From Solirubrobacteraceae bacterium (lineage in GTDB: Bacteria; Actinomycetota; Thermoleophilia; Solirubrobacterales; Solirubrobacteraceae), in assembly GCA_017882375.1 (NCBI GenBank), contig JADGPP010000001.1, forward strand, positions 1-64,000: a stretch of 64,000 nucleotides of DNA. The letters are read 5' to 3'. Below the pieces are notes generated by a model. The model did no database searches, was not told the origin of the DNA, and saw only the letters and a list, made by a program, of their open reading frames with translations. Shown here piece after piece: positions 22,227-31,015 of the stretch (positions are counted from its first letter, which is position 1; every line of letters starts with the position of its first letter). The translations under genes were made by a program, and so were the position numbers.

Positions 22227-22298
22227 GCCCCGTTAGCTCATCTGGTAGAGCGCCGGACTTTTAATCCGGTGGGGCGGGTTCGAGTCCCGCACGGGGCA
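22227..22298 (+). tRNA. tRNA-Lys (anticodon TTT)
   Basis: A 72-nt cloverleaf: acceptor GCCCCGT/ACGGGGC, D-arm GCTC..GAGC, anticodon stem CCGGA/TCCGG around loop CTTTTAA (anticodon TTT), T-arm with GGTTCGAGTCC, discriminator A. CCA is not encoded. Confidence 0.96.
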
Positions 22299-22347
22299 TG
22301 GCGCGTGCAGCAGGGCGCTGCTGCTGGTCAGCAAGAAGGGCGCGCCC

Positions 22348-24567
22348 CTACGCGGTCGAGGCCGTGGCGGCGCAGACGACGCGTCGCTTGCCGCCGTGCT
22401 TGGCATCCATCAGCGCCGAGTCGGCCGCTTCGACGAGGCTGTCGAGGGTTCTGCCGTGGTAGGGAAACAACGCAAAGCCGACCGTTGCCGAAACTGCGCA
22501 GTCGGAGTAGCCGGCCTCTGCGACGGCGGTCTCGACGGCCGAGACGCAGCGGACGCTCAGGGTGCGGCTGACCGACGTGTCGACCCCGTGCGCGACCAGC
22601 GCGAACTCGTCGCCGCCGATCCGCGCGACGAAGTCACCCGGTCTGGTGACGTCCTCCAGTGCGCGTGCGATCGCCTGCAGAACCCTGTCGCCGGCCGCGT
22701 GGCCGAACATGTCGTTGACGCGCTTGAAGTTGTCGAGGTCGATCATCGCGATCGACACGGGAGAGCCGACCGGCCGGCTCTCGCGCTGAAGCGTCCGGCC
22801 GACGTTGTCCGTGAAGGCCCGGCGGTTGGGAAGACCGGTCAGCGCGTCGTGTGAGGCAAGCTCGCGCGCAACGTCTTCGGCCTGCGCCAGCTCGCGCTTG
22901 TTGTAGAGGATGATCCCGACGAGCACCACCGCGGTCGCGGAGAGAGCGACGAAGCGCAGGGTGAACAGGATCTGCGCGTCGGCGGTGGAGTAGAGGAAGG
23001 GACTCGCGCAGACCACGATCACGCCGATGAGGCGGACCATCGCCCCACGCGGGCTCCCGAAGTAGGCCGTCAGGGCGACGGCGAGGAACACCAGCGGCAG
23101 CAACGGGCTCGTCGTACCCCCCGTTAGGTACACGCCGAGGGCGATGCCCGGCACGGCGAGCGCGTTTGTCACGCGGTAGGCGATCTCATCGACGCGCGCC
23201 CCCCACGCGAGCACCAGCACGCCTGTTATCGCCGCCCACACGCTCAAGCCGACGGCGAGCAGCGTGTGCGATGTGTCGGCGCCCGGGAGGAGGATCACGA
23301 TCAGGGTCATCACCGACGAGCCCACCCACCCGGCCGTCGCGGCGATCGCTCGCGCGGGCCGCTGTCGCCAGCCGCGCGCAGACCGCTCCTCTGCACCGCG
23401 CGTGCCATGTCCCGTCGACCCGTCGTCCACGAGCCGCGGGCGCGGTCCAGCGACGGCTGGACCGGCTGGTGATCTGCCCCCGCTCGAGCCACTCGGGGCG
23501 ACCGCGGTCGCCGACGCCGTGCGGCGCTCGCCGGCGAGATCCCTGCTCGCCTTCGCCCGGAACATCGCCTCGTCTGCGCCCGCCAGCAGTGCGCTGAGCG
23601 TCCGTCCGTCCTCGGGCCAGGTCGCATACCCGACGCTTCCTGCGACGGCCGAGCCCTGCAGTCCGGCGCGTGTCGCAGCGTCGCCGACAGCCTGCGCGCA
23701 CCTGGCAGCGAGCGTCTCGACCTCGGTCCTCGTCTTGCCGCAGACGTGCAGCGCGAACTCGTCGCCGCCGATCCGCGCCACGCAGTCGCGATCACCGGTC
23801 AAGTCGGTGAGCTCAGCGCCGACGTGTCGCAGCAGCTCGTCGGCCCCGGTGTGCCCGTAGGCCGTGTTGACCTCCTTGAACTCGTCGATGTCGAGCACGA
23901 GCACGCCGGCGCCCTCCTCCGGCGGGCGAAGCGCAGCGCGGTCGCGCAGGGCACGCAGGTTGTACAGACCGGTCAGCGGATCGGACATCGCCTGCTGGCG
24001 CGACAGCTGCTCGGCCAGCAGCAGGCGACGCTTGCGATAGCCGACGGCCGCGGCCATCCCCCACAGCGCCGCGACAAGAACGGCCAGATGACCCGGGAAC
24101 TGCGCCTGCAGGGGTGCGCTGTCGTAGAACAGCGGCGAGGCCGCGAGCAGCGTGATCAGGACGAGCTGGCCGACCGCCTGCTTGACCCTGAAGAAGTACG
24201 CGACGTACAGCGCCGGAAAGAAGTACAGCTCGAGAAAGCCACTGCTCGCGCCGCCGGACCACAGACACGCCAACCACACGGTCAACGAACCCAGTGCCGT
24301 GAAGATGTTCGTCATCGCGTACAGCGCGCGATTTGACAGCGGCCGGAACACGACGAAGGTGAAAAGCACCGCGAGCAGGCCGAAGCCCACGAGGCCGCGC
24401 AGCTCGGCCACGTGCAGCTTGCCTGCGTCGGGAAGGACCGTCCCGATCCCGATCGTGCAGGCGCCGGCCAGCCACATCGCGATGGGCGTCCAGATCCGGA
24501 TGTCGTGCTCGTCGCGCGGCTCGATGCCAGACATGGCCAGCATCGCCCGATCGGAGGCTCGCTCCAT
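22348..24567 (-). CDS. Tandem membrane-GGDEF-membrane-GGDEF protein
   Basis: A 739-residue protein built from two consecutive units of a multi-helix membrane region plus a GGDEF domain. Unit 1: six or so helices (about 30-185), then ALTGLYNLRAL-like start and GGDEF at 267-271. Unit 2: helices (about 415-580), then DALTGLPNRRAF and GGDEF at 651-655. Both active-site motifs are intact (ARIGGDEFAL). The upstream inhibitory RxxD is present in the second domain (RPGD) and changed in the first (GDRD). Two catalytic domains in one chain could dimerise internally, since diguanylate cyclases need two GGDEF domains. A Ser/Pro/Arg-rich linker (355-410) separates the units. Start ATG at 24567; monocistronic. 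Confidence 0.9.
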   Translation of the reverse strand: MERASDRAMLAMSGIEPRDEHDIRIWTPIAMWLAGACTIGIGTVLPDAGKLHVAELRGLVGFGLLAVLFTFVVFRPLSNRALYAMTNIFTALGSLTVWLACLWSGGASSGFLELYFFPALYVAYFFRVKQAVGQLVLITLLAASPLFYDSAPLQAQFPGHLAVLVAALWGMAAAVGYRKRRLLLAEQLSRQQAMSDPLTGLYNLRALRDRAALRPPEEGAGVLVLDIDEFKEVNTAYGHTGADELLRHVGAELTDLTGDRDCVARIGGDEFALHVCGKTRTEVETLAARCAQAVGDAATRAGLQGSAVAGSVGYATWPEDGRTLSALLAGADEAMFRAKASRDLAGERRTASATAVAPSGSSGGRSPAGPAVAGPRPRLVDDGSTGHGTRGAEERSARGWRQRPARAIAATAGWVGSSVMTLIVILLPGADTSHTLLAVGLSVWAAITGVLVLAWGARVDEIAYRVTNALAVPGIALGVYLTGGTTSPLLPLVFLAVALTAYFGSPRGAMVRLIGVIVVCASPFLYSTADAQILFTLRFVALSATAVVLVGIILYNKRELAQAEDVARELASHDALTGLPNRRAFTDNVGRTLQRESRPVGSPVSIAMIDLDNFKRVNDMFGHAAGDRVLQAIARALEDVTRPGDFVARIGGDEFALVAHGVDTSVSRTLSVRCVSAVETAVAEAGYSDCAVSATVGFALFPYHGRTLDSLVEAADSALMDAKHGGKRRVVCAATASTA

Positions 24568-24648
24568 GAGAGAAATACTCGTCCGCGATCGGCCCGGACG
24601 TGACGCCCGAGACCGGGATTGGACGCATCGGCCAGCGGTGCGCCCGGC

Positions 24649-26130
24649 TCAGGTTGCGGTGTCCACCAGGTCGTCGTGATTGAGCTTGAAGAACGCCTCG
24701 ATGACCTGCGGATCGAACTGAGTGCCGCTGCATCGCTCGAGCTCGGCGAGGGCGTGGATGACCGAGGACGCCGCCTTGTACGGACGCGCGTGCGTCATCG
24801 CGTCGAACGCGTCGGCCACCGCCACGACGCGCCCGGCGAGGGGGATTTCCTGCGCCTTCAGGCCCATCGGATATCCGTTGCCATCCCAGCGCTCGTGATG
24901 TGAAAGCGCGATCTCCGTCGCCATCCGCAAGATCGGAGCGCGGCTCTGGCAGAGGATGCGGCCACCGATCACCGTGTGTGTCTTGATCACCTCGAACTGC
25001 TCCGACGAGAGCGCGGCGGGCTTCAGCAGGATCTCGTCGGGGATGCCGATCTTGCCGAGGTCGTGAAGCGGAGCGGCGCGGCGGATCGTCCACACGCGCT
25101 CGCTGTTCCAGCCGAGCTCTCTCGCGATGAGCTCGGAGGTGCGGCCAACCCGCTCGGTGTGCCTGTGGGTGTCGTCGTCGCGGTACTCGGCGACCAGCGC
25201 CAAGCGCTCGAGATCCTCGACGCGCTCGGCCTGCAGCTCGGCGAGCGTGGCACGCAGGTCGGTCTCGTCGCTGAACGAGGCCACCGCGGCGTACGGCTCG
25301 GTCTCGCTTGGCCGCACGAGCGGGTTGCTGTTGACCGAGATCCACCTGGTCGCGGGGGTGTCGCCCTTGATTCCCAGAATGACTCCCCGCTGGCGCTCGC
25401 CGGTGCGCATGCTGATCATCGTCGGATAGTCGTAGACGGGCAGCGGCGAGCCGTCCTCGCGCACGACCGACCAGTTCGGGCGGTCGGGAAAGCCGGCGGC
25501 GAGCTCGTCCGCGGAAAGGCCGAGCACTCGCTCGGCGCTCTTGTTGGAGGCGAGAGCGCGGCCGTCGAGACCCTGCATGACCACCCCCTCGTCGAGCGCT
25601 TCCACGACCGAGTGATAGCGGCGCTCGGTCTCATGCAGTTCCGCTTCGGCGCGGCGCTGTCCGGTTACGTCGCGGTAGACACCCACCGCCCCGAGGACCG
25701 CTCCACGTTCTCCGCGAATCGCGGCGAGGGAGAGCAGGACGTTCACGCTGCGCCCGTCCTTGCAGATCCGTTCGGTCTCCACGCGCTGCAGCCGCTGGCC
25801 TGAGAGCACGTGCTCGATGAACGTCGTCGGCTCGTCCGAACGATCCAACGGAGCAAGCATTGTGATCGGTCGTCCGACGGCCTCCTCTCGCGTGTAGCCG
25901 AACAGCAGCTCGGCGCTCTCCCCCCAGCTGGTGATCACGCCTTCCGGCGTCACGCCGATGACGGCGTCGGTGGCCGACTCGACGAGGCTCGCCAGCTCCA
26001 AGACGCGCTTGAACTCGTTCGAAGTCTCCAGCGGCACCCGCGCTGCGGGCATGCCTGCGACCGGTTTGCCGGTTCTGCGTGCTCGAGACCTATTCCGCCG
26101 CGCGGCAGCATTCGACATCAACGAACTCAT
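24649..26130 (-). CDS. PAS-PAS-HD-GYP phosphodiesterase
   Basis: A 493-residue cytosolic protein with two PAS domains (about 40-165 with FKRVLELASLVESATDAVIG, and 165-300) and a C-terminal HD-GYP domain. The HD motif is LHDLGKIGIPDEILLKP, and the GYP motif SHHERWDGNGYPMGLK is complete. HD-GYP enzymes hydrolyse cyclic-di-GMP, which would oppose the neighbouring GGDEF protein encoded 81 bases downstream on the same strand. An Arg-rich N-terminus (ARRNRSRARRTGK) precedes the first PAS. Start at ATG 26130; a second ATG five codons later is possible. Confidence 0.92.
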   Translation of the reverse strand: MSSLMSNAAARRNRSRARRTGKPVAGMPAARVPLETSNEFKRVLELASLVESATDAVIGVTPEGVITSWGESAELLFGYTREEAVGRPITMLAPLDRSDEPTTFIEHVLSGQRLQRVETERICKDGRSVNVLLSLAAIRGERGAVLGAVGVYRDVTGQRRAEAELHETERRYHSVVEALDEGVVMQGLDGRALASNKSAERVLGLSADELAAGFPDRPNWSVVREDGSPLPVYDYPTMISMRTGERQRGVILGIKGDTPATRWISVNSNPLVRPSETEPYAAVASFSDETDLRATLAELQAERVEDLERLALVAEYRDDDTHRHTERVGRTSELIARELGWNSERVWTIRRAAPLHDLGKIGIPDEILLKPAALSSEQFEVIKTHTVIGGRILCQSRAPILRMATEIALSHHERWDGNGYPMGLKAQEIPLAGRVVAVADAFDAMTHARPYKAASSVIHALAELERCSGTQFDPQVIEAFFKLNHDDLVDTAT

Positions 26131-26206
26131 CGACGAGATCTGCAGCGAGTTGAGCGGTCTTGCTGCAGTTGAGCGAAATGGCAGGCATCGTCCAGCGCCG
26201 CTCGCC

Positions 26207-26282
26207 CGAGCGTTTCCCGGAGCCGGGGGTCGCTAGGAGCTGTGCGAGCGCTTCCCGGAGCCGGGGGTCGCTAGGAGCTGTG
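26207..26282 (+). repeat. 38-bp tandem duplication at the end of the secreted-protein gene
   Basis: Two 38-bp units (26207-26244 and 26245-26282) differing at one base, each with TTCCCGGAGCCGGGGGTCGC and TAGGAGCTGTG. The right-hand unit contains the stop and last four codons of the minus-strand gene at 26271-26774; the other repeats this past the stop. A partial third start (CGAGC) follows at 26283. Confidence 0.85.
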
Positions 26283-26774
26283 CGAGCCTTTCGCTGCGAG
26301 CGTGAACGCGCCTGTCGCGAAGTCCTGATTGCAGATCATCGTGCGCTTGGTGTCGCGGCAGGAGAGGCTGCCCGGGAACACGATCTGCTGGTTGAGCGCA
26401 AGCGTCTTTCCCGGCCGTGCAAGCGTCAGCTTGATCGCTTTCGCCTTGCCCGAGGGGCGCAGGCGGTACGCGCGGCCGGTCGAGCGCAACACGCACGCGA
26501 CGTTGTTCGGCTTCGGCGTCCAGATGCAGCGGATGTTGCCGCTCGGCGTCGAGAAGCGGCAAGGGACCTTGGCGCTGCCCGGGGCGCTGCAGATGGCCCC
26601 CGCCCCGGCCGCCCGCGCCGAGGAGGGCCCGGGCGCTGCGAGAGACACCGAGGCGAGCGTCGCGACGACGGCGAGTGCTGCGCCCAGCCCACAGGGCGCT
26701 GCAGCGCGCCGGCTCGTATCTGCGCGGCCCCCGCGCTCCCGGCCTGAGTCAAAGCGTCCAGCACCTGTGCGCAT
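26271..26774 (-). CDS. Secreted DUF6636-like protein
   Basis: A 167-residue protein with an N-terminal Arg-rich segment and a hydrophobic stretch (LGAALAVVATLASVSLAAPG) that looks like a signal peptide. The mature part is CRFSTPSGNIRCIWT, CVLRSTGRAYRLRPSGKA, VFPGSLSCRDTKRTMICNQD. The 'F.TPSGNI.C' pattern with spaced Cys pairs occurs in small secreted actinobacterial proteins of unknown function. The stop codon lies inside a tandem duplication. An alternative first Met is not obvious; the start could be one of several upstream codons. Confidence 0.65.
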   Translation of the reverse strand: MRTGAGRFDSGRERGGRADTSRRAAAPCGLGAALAVVATLASVSLAAPGPSSARAAGAGAICSAPGSAKVPCRFSTPSGNIRCIWTPKPNNVACVLRSTGRAYRLRPSGKAKAIKLTLARPGKTLALNQQIVFPGSLSCRDTKRTMICNQDFATGAFTLAAKGSHSS

Positions 26775-26991
26775 GCGATCCTCCGATCACGAGCCCCGGC
26801 TTTGCCCGCCGACGACAGCGGCTGCTGCGAGCGTAGTCGCAGCCCGCCGTGCCTGTCAATCGGGCACTGAGCGCGAGCATCTGGCGCGGCGGCGGTTAGG
26901 TAGTGTGGCCACGTGAGTCGCTGCGCGATCGACGTGGCGATCGCCAACGCCGGCATCTCCTTCACCGGTGCGCTGGCGACGGGCTCGGGCC

Positions 26992-27720
26992 CTACTTGGC
27001 GTCGTCGCCCGTCGCCTGCGGCTCGCCGTCGGCGAGGATCCGGTAGAGGTCGCGCCGCGCCGCCGTGAGCACCTCGCGCGCCTTGCCCATCTGCTCGGTG
27101 CCGCCCGTGCGCATGACCTGCAGGAAGGCGAAGCCGACCTCGCGCATGAGCTTGCCCAGCTCGTGCGCCTCGTCTGAGACCTCGCCGCTCATCTGCTCCC
27201 ACGGCGCCGGCTTGTCCGCGCCGCGCTCCTGCACGTGCGCGCGCCCGTCGTCGGTCAGCGCGAACAGCTTGCGCCCGTCGACCTCGTCCGAGCGGGCCAG
27301 CCCCTCGTCCTCGAGCTGCTGCAGGGCCGGGTAGACCGACCCGGGGCTCGGGCGCCAGACGCCGTCGCTGCGCTGCTCGACCTCCTGCATGATCTGGTAG
27401 CCGTTGCGCGGCTCCTCGGCGAGCAGCAGCAGGGCCGCCGTGCGAATGTCGCCGCGGCGAGCCTTGCGCCCGCGTCCCCGTGGTCCGCCCCCGGGGCCGA
27501 AGCCGCCGAACCCGCCGAAGCCGCCGAAGCCGCCCTCGGCGCCGCCGCCGAAGCCGCGATGACGTTGGCGGCCGCGGCCACCGCCGGGACCTCCGTGTCG
27601 CCCGTGGCCGCCGGAGTGGTGGCTCATCGCCAGGCGCAGCACGCCGAGGTCGTGAGGATCGGTATCCGAGCGGCCGCCGCGTCCGCAGCGCCCCTCGCCG
27701 GTTGAATGAATCGCATGCAT
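26992..27720 (-). CDS. PadR-family transcriptional regulator with Gly-rich N-terminus
   Basis: A 242-residue protein. Residues about 95-165 form the PadR winged helix: RTAALLLLAEEPRNGYQIMQ, WRPSPGSVYPALQQLEDEGL, RKLFALTDDGR. The C-terminal helices (EAHELGKLMREVGFAFLQVM) form the dimer arm. The first 85 residues are a His/Gly/Arg-rich low-complexity tail (GGFGGFGGFGGFGPGGGPRG) seen in some actinobacterial PadR proteins. The ATG at 27720 has AGGAGA eight bases upstream. The perfect inverted repeat just upstream (27731-27761) is the probable autoregulatory operator. No transporter gene is adjacent. Confidence 0.9.
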   Translation of the reverse strand: MHAIHSTGEGRCGRGGRSDTDPHDLGVLRLAMSHHSGGHGRHGGPGGGRGRQRHRGFGGGAEGGFGGFGGFGGFGPGGGPRGRGRKARRGDIRTAALLLLAEEPRNGYQIMQEVEQRSDGVWRPSPGSVYPALQQLEDEGLARSDEVDGRKLFALTDDGRAHVQERGADKPAPWEQMSGEVSDEAHELGKLMREVGFAFLQVMRTGGTEQMGKAREVLTAARRDLYRILADGEPQATGDDAK

Positions 27721-27730
27721 CTTGTTCTCC

Positions 27731-27761
27731 TATCGTGAACTATCAAAGTACGCTCACGATA
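27731..27761 (-). promoter_or_regulatory. Inverted-repeat operator of the PadR gene
   Basis: TATCGTGA (27731-27738) and TCACGATA (27754-27761) form a perfect 8-bp inverted repeat with a 15-base spacer, starting ten bases before the padR start codon. It is AT-rich in a GC-rich genome and overlaps the expected promoter; an ATATATCG continuation may be the -10 region. Confidence 0.65.
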
Positions 27762-27871
27762 TATCGTTAGACACGAAACGTCAAGTCCCCCCTGCGCAGC
27801 AGGCGTCCTTCTCCCGGCAGGCCGCTTTCTCGCGCAGCACGCGATCGAACGCCGCGGCCGCTGCTCGGCGT

Positions 27872-29491
27872 TCAGTGGCGAAAGTGACGCACGCCGGTCG
27901 CGACCATCGCGATTGCGGCCTGCTGTGCTGCGGCGACGACGTCCTCGTCGCGCACCGATCCGCCGGGCTGCACGATTGCGGTGACGCCCGCGGCGATCGC
28001 CAGCTCGGGACCGTCGGCGAACGGGAAGAAGGCGTCGGAGGCGAGCGTCGAGCCGGCCAGCAGCTGCGGCTGAAAGGCCTGGGCCTTCTCGATCGCGATG
28101 CGCACGGCGTCGACCCTGCTCATCTGCCCGGCGCCGATGCCGATCGTCGCGCCGCCGGCGGCGATCACGATCGCGTTGGAGCGCACGTGCCGGCAGACCT
28201 TCCAGGCGAACAGCAGGTCATCCCACTCCTGCTCGCTTGGCGCACGCTCCGTCATCACGCTCATCTGCTCGCGTCGCTCGCCGACGACGTCGCGCGTCTG
28301 CACGAGCTGGCCGCCGATCACCGGCTTGGCTTCGACCTCGTGCGCCGGCTGTGGCCAGTGCGCGAGCTGCAGCAGACGCACGTTCTTCTTCTCGCCGAGC
28401 ACCTCCAGCGCATCGGCCTCGAAGCCCGGCGCGAGCAGCACCTCGATGAACTGCTTAGACAGCTCCTGCGCAAAGGCGCGATCGACGCGGCGGTTGACGG
28501 CGATCACGCCGCCGTAGGCGCTCTGCGGGTCGCACGCGAAGGCGCGTTCGTAGGCCGCTTGAGCCGTCTGCGCGATCGCCGCGCCGCAGGGGTTGTTGTG
28601 CTTGACGATCGCGCACGCCGGGCCGTCGAGGTCCTCGACCAGCTCGCGCGCCGAGCTGAGGTCGAGCAGGTTGTTGAACGACAGCTCCTTGCCGTGCAGC
28701 TGACGCACGCCGTCGAGCAGGTGCGTGGGCGAGCCCACGCGCGCGTAGAAGGCCGCCTGCTGGTGCGGGTTCTCGCCGTAGCGCAGGTCTGAGACCTTCT
28801 CGTAGGCGTCGTTCCACGTCGGCGGGAAGCCGTCGTAGGTGCGCCGCGAGAACCACGTGGCGATCGCCGCGTCATAGCGCGCCGTGCACGCGAACGCCTT
28901 CGTCGCCAGGCGCGTGCGCGTGTCCAGCGACAGTCGTCCCTCGGCCTCGCGCAGCTCCGCCAGCAGCCCCTCGTAGTCGCTCGGATCGACCACCACGGCC
29001 GCGAACGCGCTGTTCTTCGCCGCCGCACGGATCATCGTCGGCCCGCCGATGTCGATGTTCTCGACGATCTCCTGCTCATCGGCATCGCCGCGCGCGACGG
29101 TCTGCTCGAACGGATACAGGTTCACGCAGACCAGGTCGACCTGCTCGATCCGCTGCTGGGAGGCCGCGTCGAGGTGGTCGTCGTTGTCGCGCTTTGCCAG
29201 CAGGCCCGCGTACAGCCGCGAGTGAAGCGTCTTCACGCGCCCGTCCATCATCTCCGGGAAGCCCGTGAAGTCCTCGATGTCGCGCGATGCGATGCCCGCG
29301 CCGGCGAGCTCGCGCGCGGTGCCACCGGTCGAGACGATCTCCACGCCGAGCTCTTCCAAACCGCGCGCGAAGTCGACGATCCCCGCCTTCTCCGAGACAG
29401 ACAGCAGCGCCCTGCGCACGCGAACCTCGCCCGGCGCCGAGCGCTCGATTCCGGCGCCTGAAGGGGTCGATGTCTCGCGCTCGGAGAGCAT
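27872..29491 (-). CDS. purH: Bifunctional AICAR transformylase/IMP cyclohydrolase
   Basis: A 539-residue PurH, slightly longer than average. The N-terminal IMP cyclohydrolase domain starts VRRALLSVSEKAGIVDFARG and has the STGGTAREL and KTLHSRLYAGLLAKR stretches. The C-terminal AICAR transformylase domain has KHNNPCGAAIAQT and ends QPGGSVRDEDVVAAAQQ with the folate-site RHF...H-like end (GVRHFRH). It performs the last two steps to IMP. It follows purN by nine bases on the same strand, so the two are an operon. The first 25 residues are an unconserved extension; a later start is possible. Confidence 0.97.
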   Translation of the reverse strand: MLSERETSTPSGAGIERSAPGEVRVRRALLSVSEKAGIVDFARGLEELGVEIVSTGGTARELAGAGIASRDIEDFTGFPEMMDGRVKTLHSRLYAGLLAKRDNDDHLDAASQQRIEQVDLVCVNLYPFEQTVARGDADEQEIVENIDIGGPTMIRAAAKNSAFAAVVVDPSDYEGLLAELREAEGRLSLDTRTRLATKAFACTARYDAAIATWFSRRTYDGFPPTWNDAYEKVSDLRYGENPHQQAAFYARVGSPTHLLDGVRQLHGKELSFNNLLDLSSARELVEDLDGPACAIVKHNNPCGAAIAQTAQAAYERAFACDPQSAYGGVIAVNRRVDRAFAQELSKQFIEVLLAPGFEADALEVLGEKKNVRLLQLAHWPQPAHEVEAKPVIGGQLVQTRDVVGERREQMSVMTERAPSEQEWDDLLFAWKVCRHVRSNAIVIAAGGATIGIGAGQMSRVDAVRIAIEKAQAFQPQLLAGSTLASDAFFPFADGPELAIAAGVTAIVQPGGSVRDEDVVAAAQQAAIAMVATGVRHFRH

Positions 29492-29500
29492 GCTCAGAGC

Positions 29501-30217
29501 CTATCCCTCGCCCGGTTCGTTCGCCTGACGACCGGCACGCAGGCCCGCTGGCCAGTCGGCGTTCGCGTCCGCCGAGCGCGCGGCGAGCGGGTGGCGTGGG
29601 TCGTCGGGGTCGATCCTCAGCGCTCCGCGTGCGAACAGGCGCACGGCGTGTGCCAGCAGCGCATGCTCGAGCGGTCGCAGCGCGCTGCGCACCTCGCGCT
29701 CGTCGCGCGCGGCGGGCAGCTCGACGGCGCGCTGCAGGATCACCGGGCCGGTGTCCACGCCGTCGTCGACGAAGTGCACGGTCACGCCGAACACCTGCAC
29801 GCCGTAGGCGAGCGCCTGCCCGACAGCGTCGAGCCCGGGGAAGGCCGGCAGCAGCGACGGATGCACGTTGATCACCGCCGCGGGAAAGCGCGCCAGGAAG
29901 CCGGCGCCGAGCAGCTGCATGTAGCCGGCGAGCACGACCAGGCGCGCGCCGCGCTGTTCGAGCCAGCCGGCCAGCGCATCGTCACGCGCCGCGCGGTCGG
30001 CGTAGTCGCCGCGCGCGAACACCGCCGTCGGCACGTCGCGCTCGGCCGCCCGCGCCAGCGCCGGCGCCTCGGCGGAGCTGGAGGCAACGGCGACGATACG
30101 CGCCTCGACACCGTGCACGGTGTCGAGCAGCGCCTGCAGGTTCGTGCCGGCGCCAGACACGAGCACGGCGATCGGTAGCTGCTCGGCCACGCGGCGCACG
30201 ATAGCCGCCAGCCCCAC
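29501..30217 (-). CDS. purN: Phosphoribosylglycinamide formyltransferase 1
   Basis: A 238-residue PurN (GAR transformylase using formyl-THF, step 3 of purine synthesis). LPIAVLVSGAGTNLQALLD is the phosphate-binding start; LVVLAGYMQLLGAGFLARFP, INVHPSLLPAFPGLDAVGQA (catalytic Asn-His region) and VTVHFVDDGVDTGPVILQ are the expected landmarks. About 40 residues at the C-terminus are a low-complexity extension. First gene of the purN-purH pair; the purF-L-Q-S-C-B-E genes lie further upstream on the same strand. Confidence 0.96.
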   Translation of the reverse strand: MGLAAIVRRVAEQLPIAVLVSGAGTNLQALLDTVHGVEARIVAVASSSAEAPALARAAERDVPTAVFARGDYADRAARDDALAGWLEQRGARLVVLAGYMQLLGAGFLARFPAAVINVHPSLLPAFPGLDAVGQALAYGVQVFGVTVHFVDDGVDTGPVILQRAVELPAARDEREVRSALRPLEHALLAHAVRLFARGALRIDPDDPRHPLAARSADANADWPAGLRAGRQANEPGEG

Positions 30218-30343
30218 GGCCGTGCCCGGGGGCTCACCGGGGCGTGCAAGCGGCTGTGAGCAAGCTCACAGAGGGTGCTTGGCGCAGCGCCTTCAATTGG
30301 TGGCGAGGTCGGGGGCGGTGCAGTTGCTAGGAAAGGAATGCCA

Positions 30344-30493
30344 ATGCTCGCAGCCATCCTCATCACCCTGATCGTCGTCGCCGCGCTCGGCTACGCCCTG
30401 CGCGCCGGAGGCAGCCAGGAGACGATCCTCCGCCGCCCGTACAACAACCGCTACAACGATGCCGCCGGCGCGCGCGAGGATCACCTCGGCTAG
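30344..30493 (+). CDS. Small single-helix membrane protein
   Basis: A 49-residue protein: one membrane helix (MLAAILITLIVVAALGYAL) and a polar tail (RAGGSQETILRRPYNNRYND). AGGA lies six bases before this ATG; an ATG two codons earlier is also possible. Function unknown; it lies 62 bases upstream of the secreted-protein gene in the same direction and may be cotranscribed. Confidence 0.6.
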   Translation: MLAAILITLIVVAALGYALRAGGSQETILRRPYNNRYNDAAGAREDHLG

Positions 30494-30555
30494 ATTTCCG
30501 CTGATTGACAGGCTCCTCCCTCGCCGGAGGATCACTCGCAAAGGAGGCCTTCGAG

Positions 30556-31011
30556 ATGAGCAAGCAGCTTCGCCGGGTACTCAGCCTCGCCGCCGTGGTC
30601 GTCCTCCTCACAGCCGCCGTCGCGCTGGCCGCAGGCCCGAAGAAGGGAGCGACCTACACCGGCACGACCGTCCAGAACAAAGAGCCGATCACGCTCAAGG
30701 TCTCCGCAAACGGCAAGTCCGTGACCGTCGGCGTCCTCTCCGCCCCGCTCTATTGCGAAGGAGGCGGAGCCGCAGAGCGTCAGATCACCAAGCCGGCGCC
30801 GATCGCCAAAGACGGCAGCTTCAAGGGCACGATCACCTACGAATTCACGCCCACGCACCAGAAGACGACCAAGCTCTACGTCAGCGGCAAGTTCTCCGGC
30901 AAGACCGTCAAAGGCAGCGCGCGCTCGGAATTCGGGCTGGCCAGCGCCGGAGCCCGCAGCAAACTCAAGCAGTGCGACGGCAGCACGAGCTTCACCGCGA
31001 AGACCAAGTAG
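30556..31011 (+). CDS. Small secreted protein, function unknown
   Basis: A 151-residue protein with a signal peptide (MSKQLRRVLSLAAVVVLLTA, cleavage near ALAA) and a mature beta-rich part (GATYTGTTVQNKEPITLKVS, GSFKGTITYEFTP, LYVSGKFSGKTVKGSARSEF) with two Cys that could form a disulfide. It resembles small extracellular proteins common in Thermoleophilia; no catalytic residues. AGGAGG at 30542-30547, eight bases upstream, fixes the ATG at 30556. Confidence 0.72.
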   Translation: MSKQLRRVLSLAAVVVLLTAAVALAAGPKKGATYTGTTVQNKEPITLKVSANGKSVTVGVLSAPLYCEGGGAAERQITKPAPIAKDGSFKGTITYEFTPTHQKTTKLYVSGKFSGKTVKGSARSEFGLASAGARSKLKQCDGSTSFTAKTK

Positions 31012-31015
31012 CCAG

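Noticed and set aside
26233-26562. 109-codon minus-strand frame ending in the tandem repeat
   Set aside because: It overlaps the secreted-protein gene in another frame and lacks a signal peptide or recognisable domain; its shared last residues come only from the duplicated DNA.
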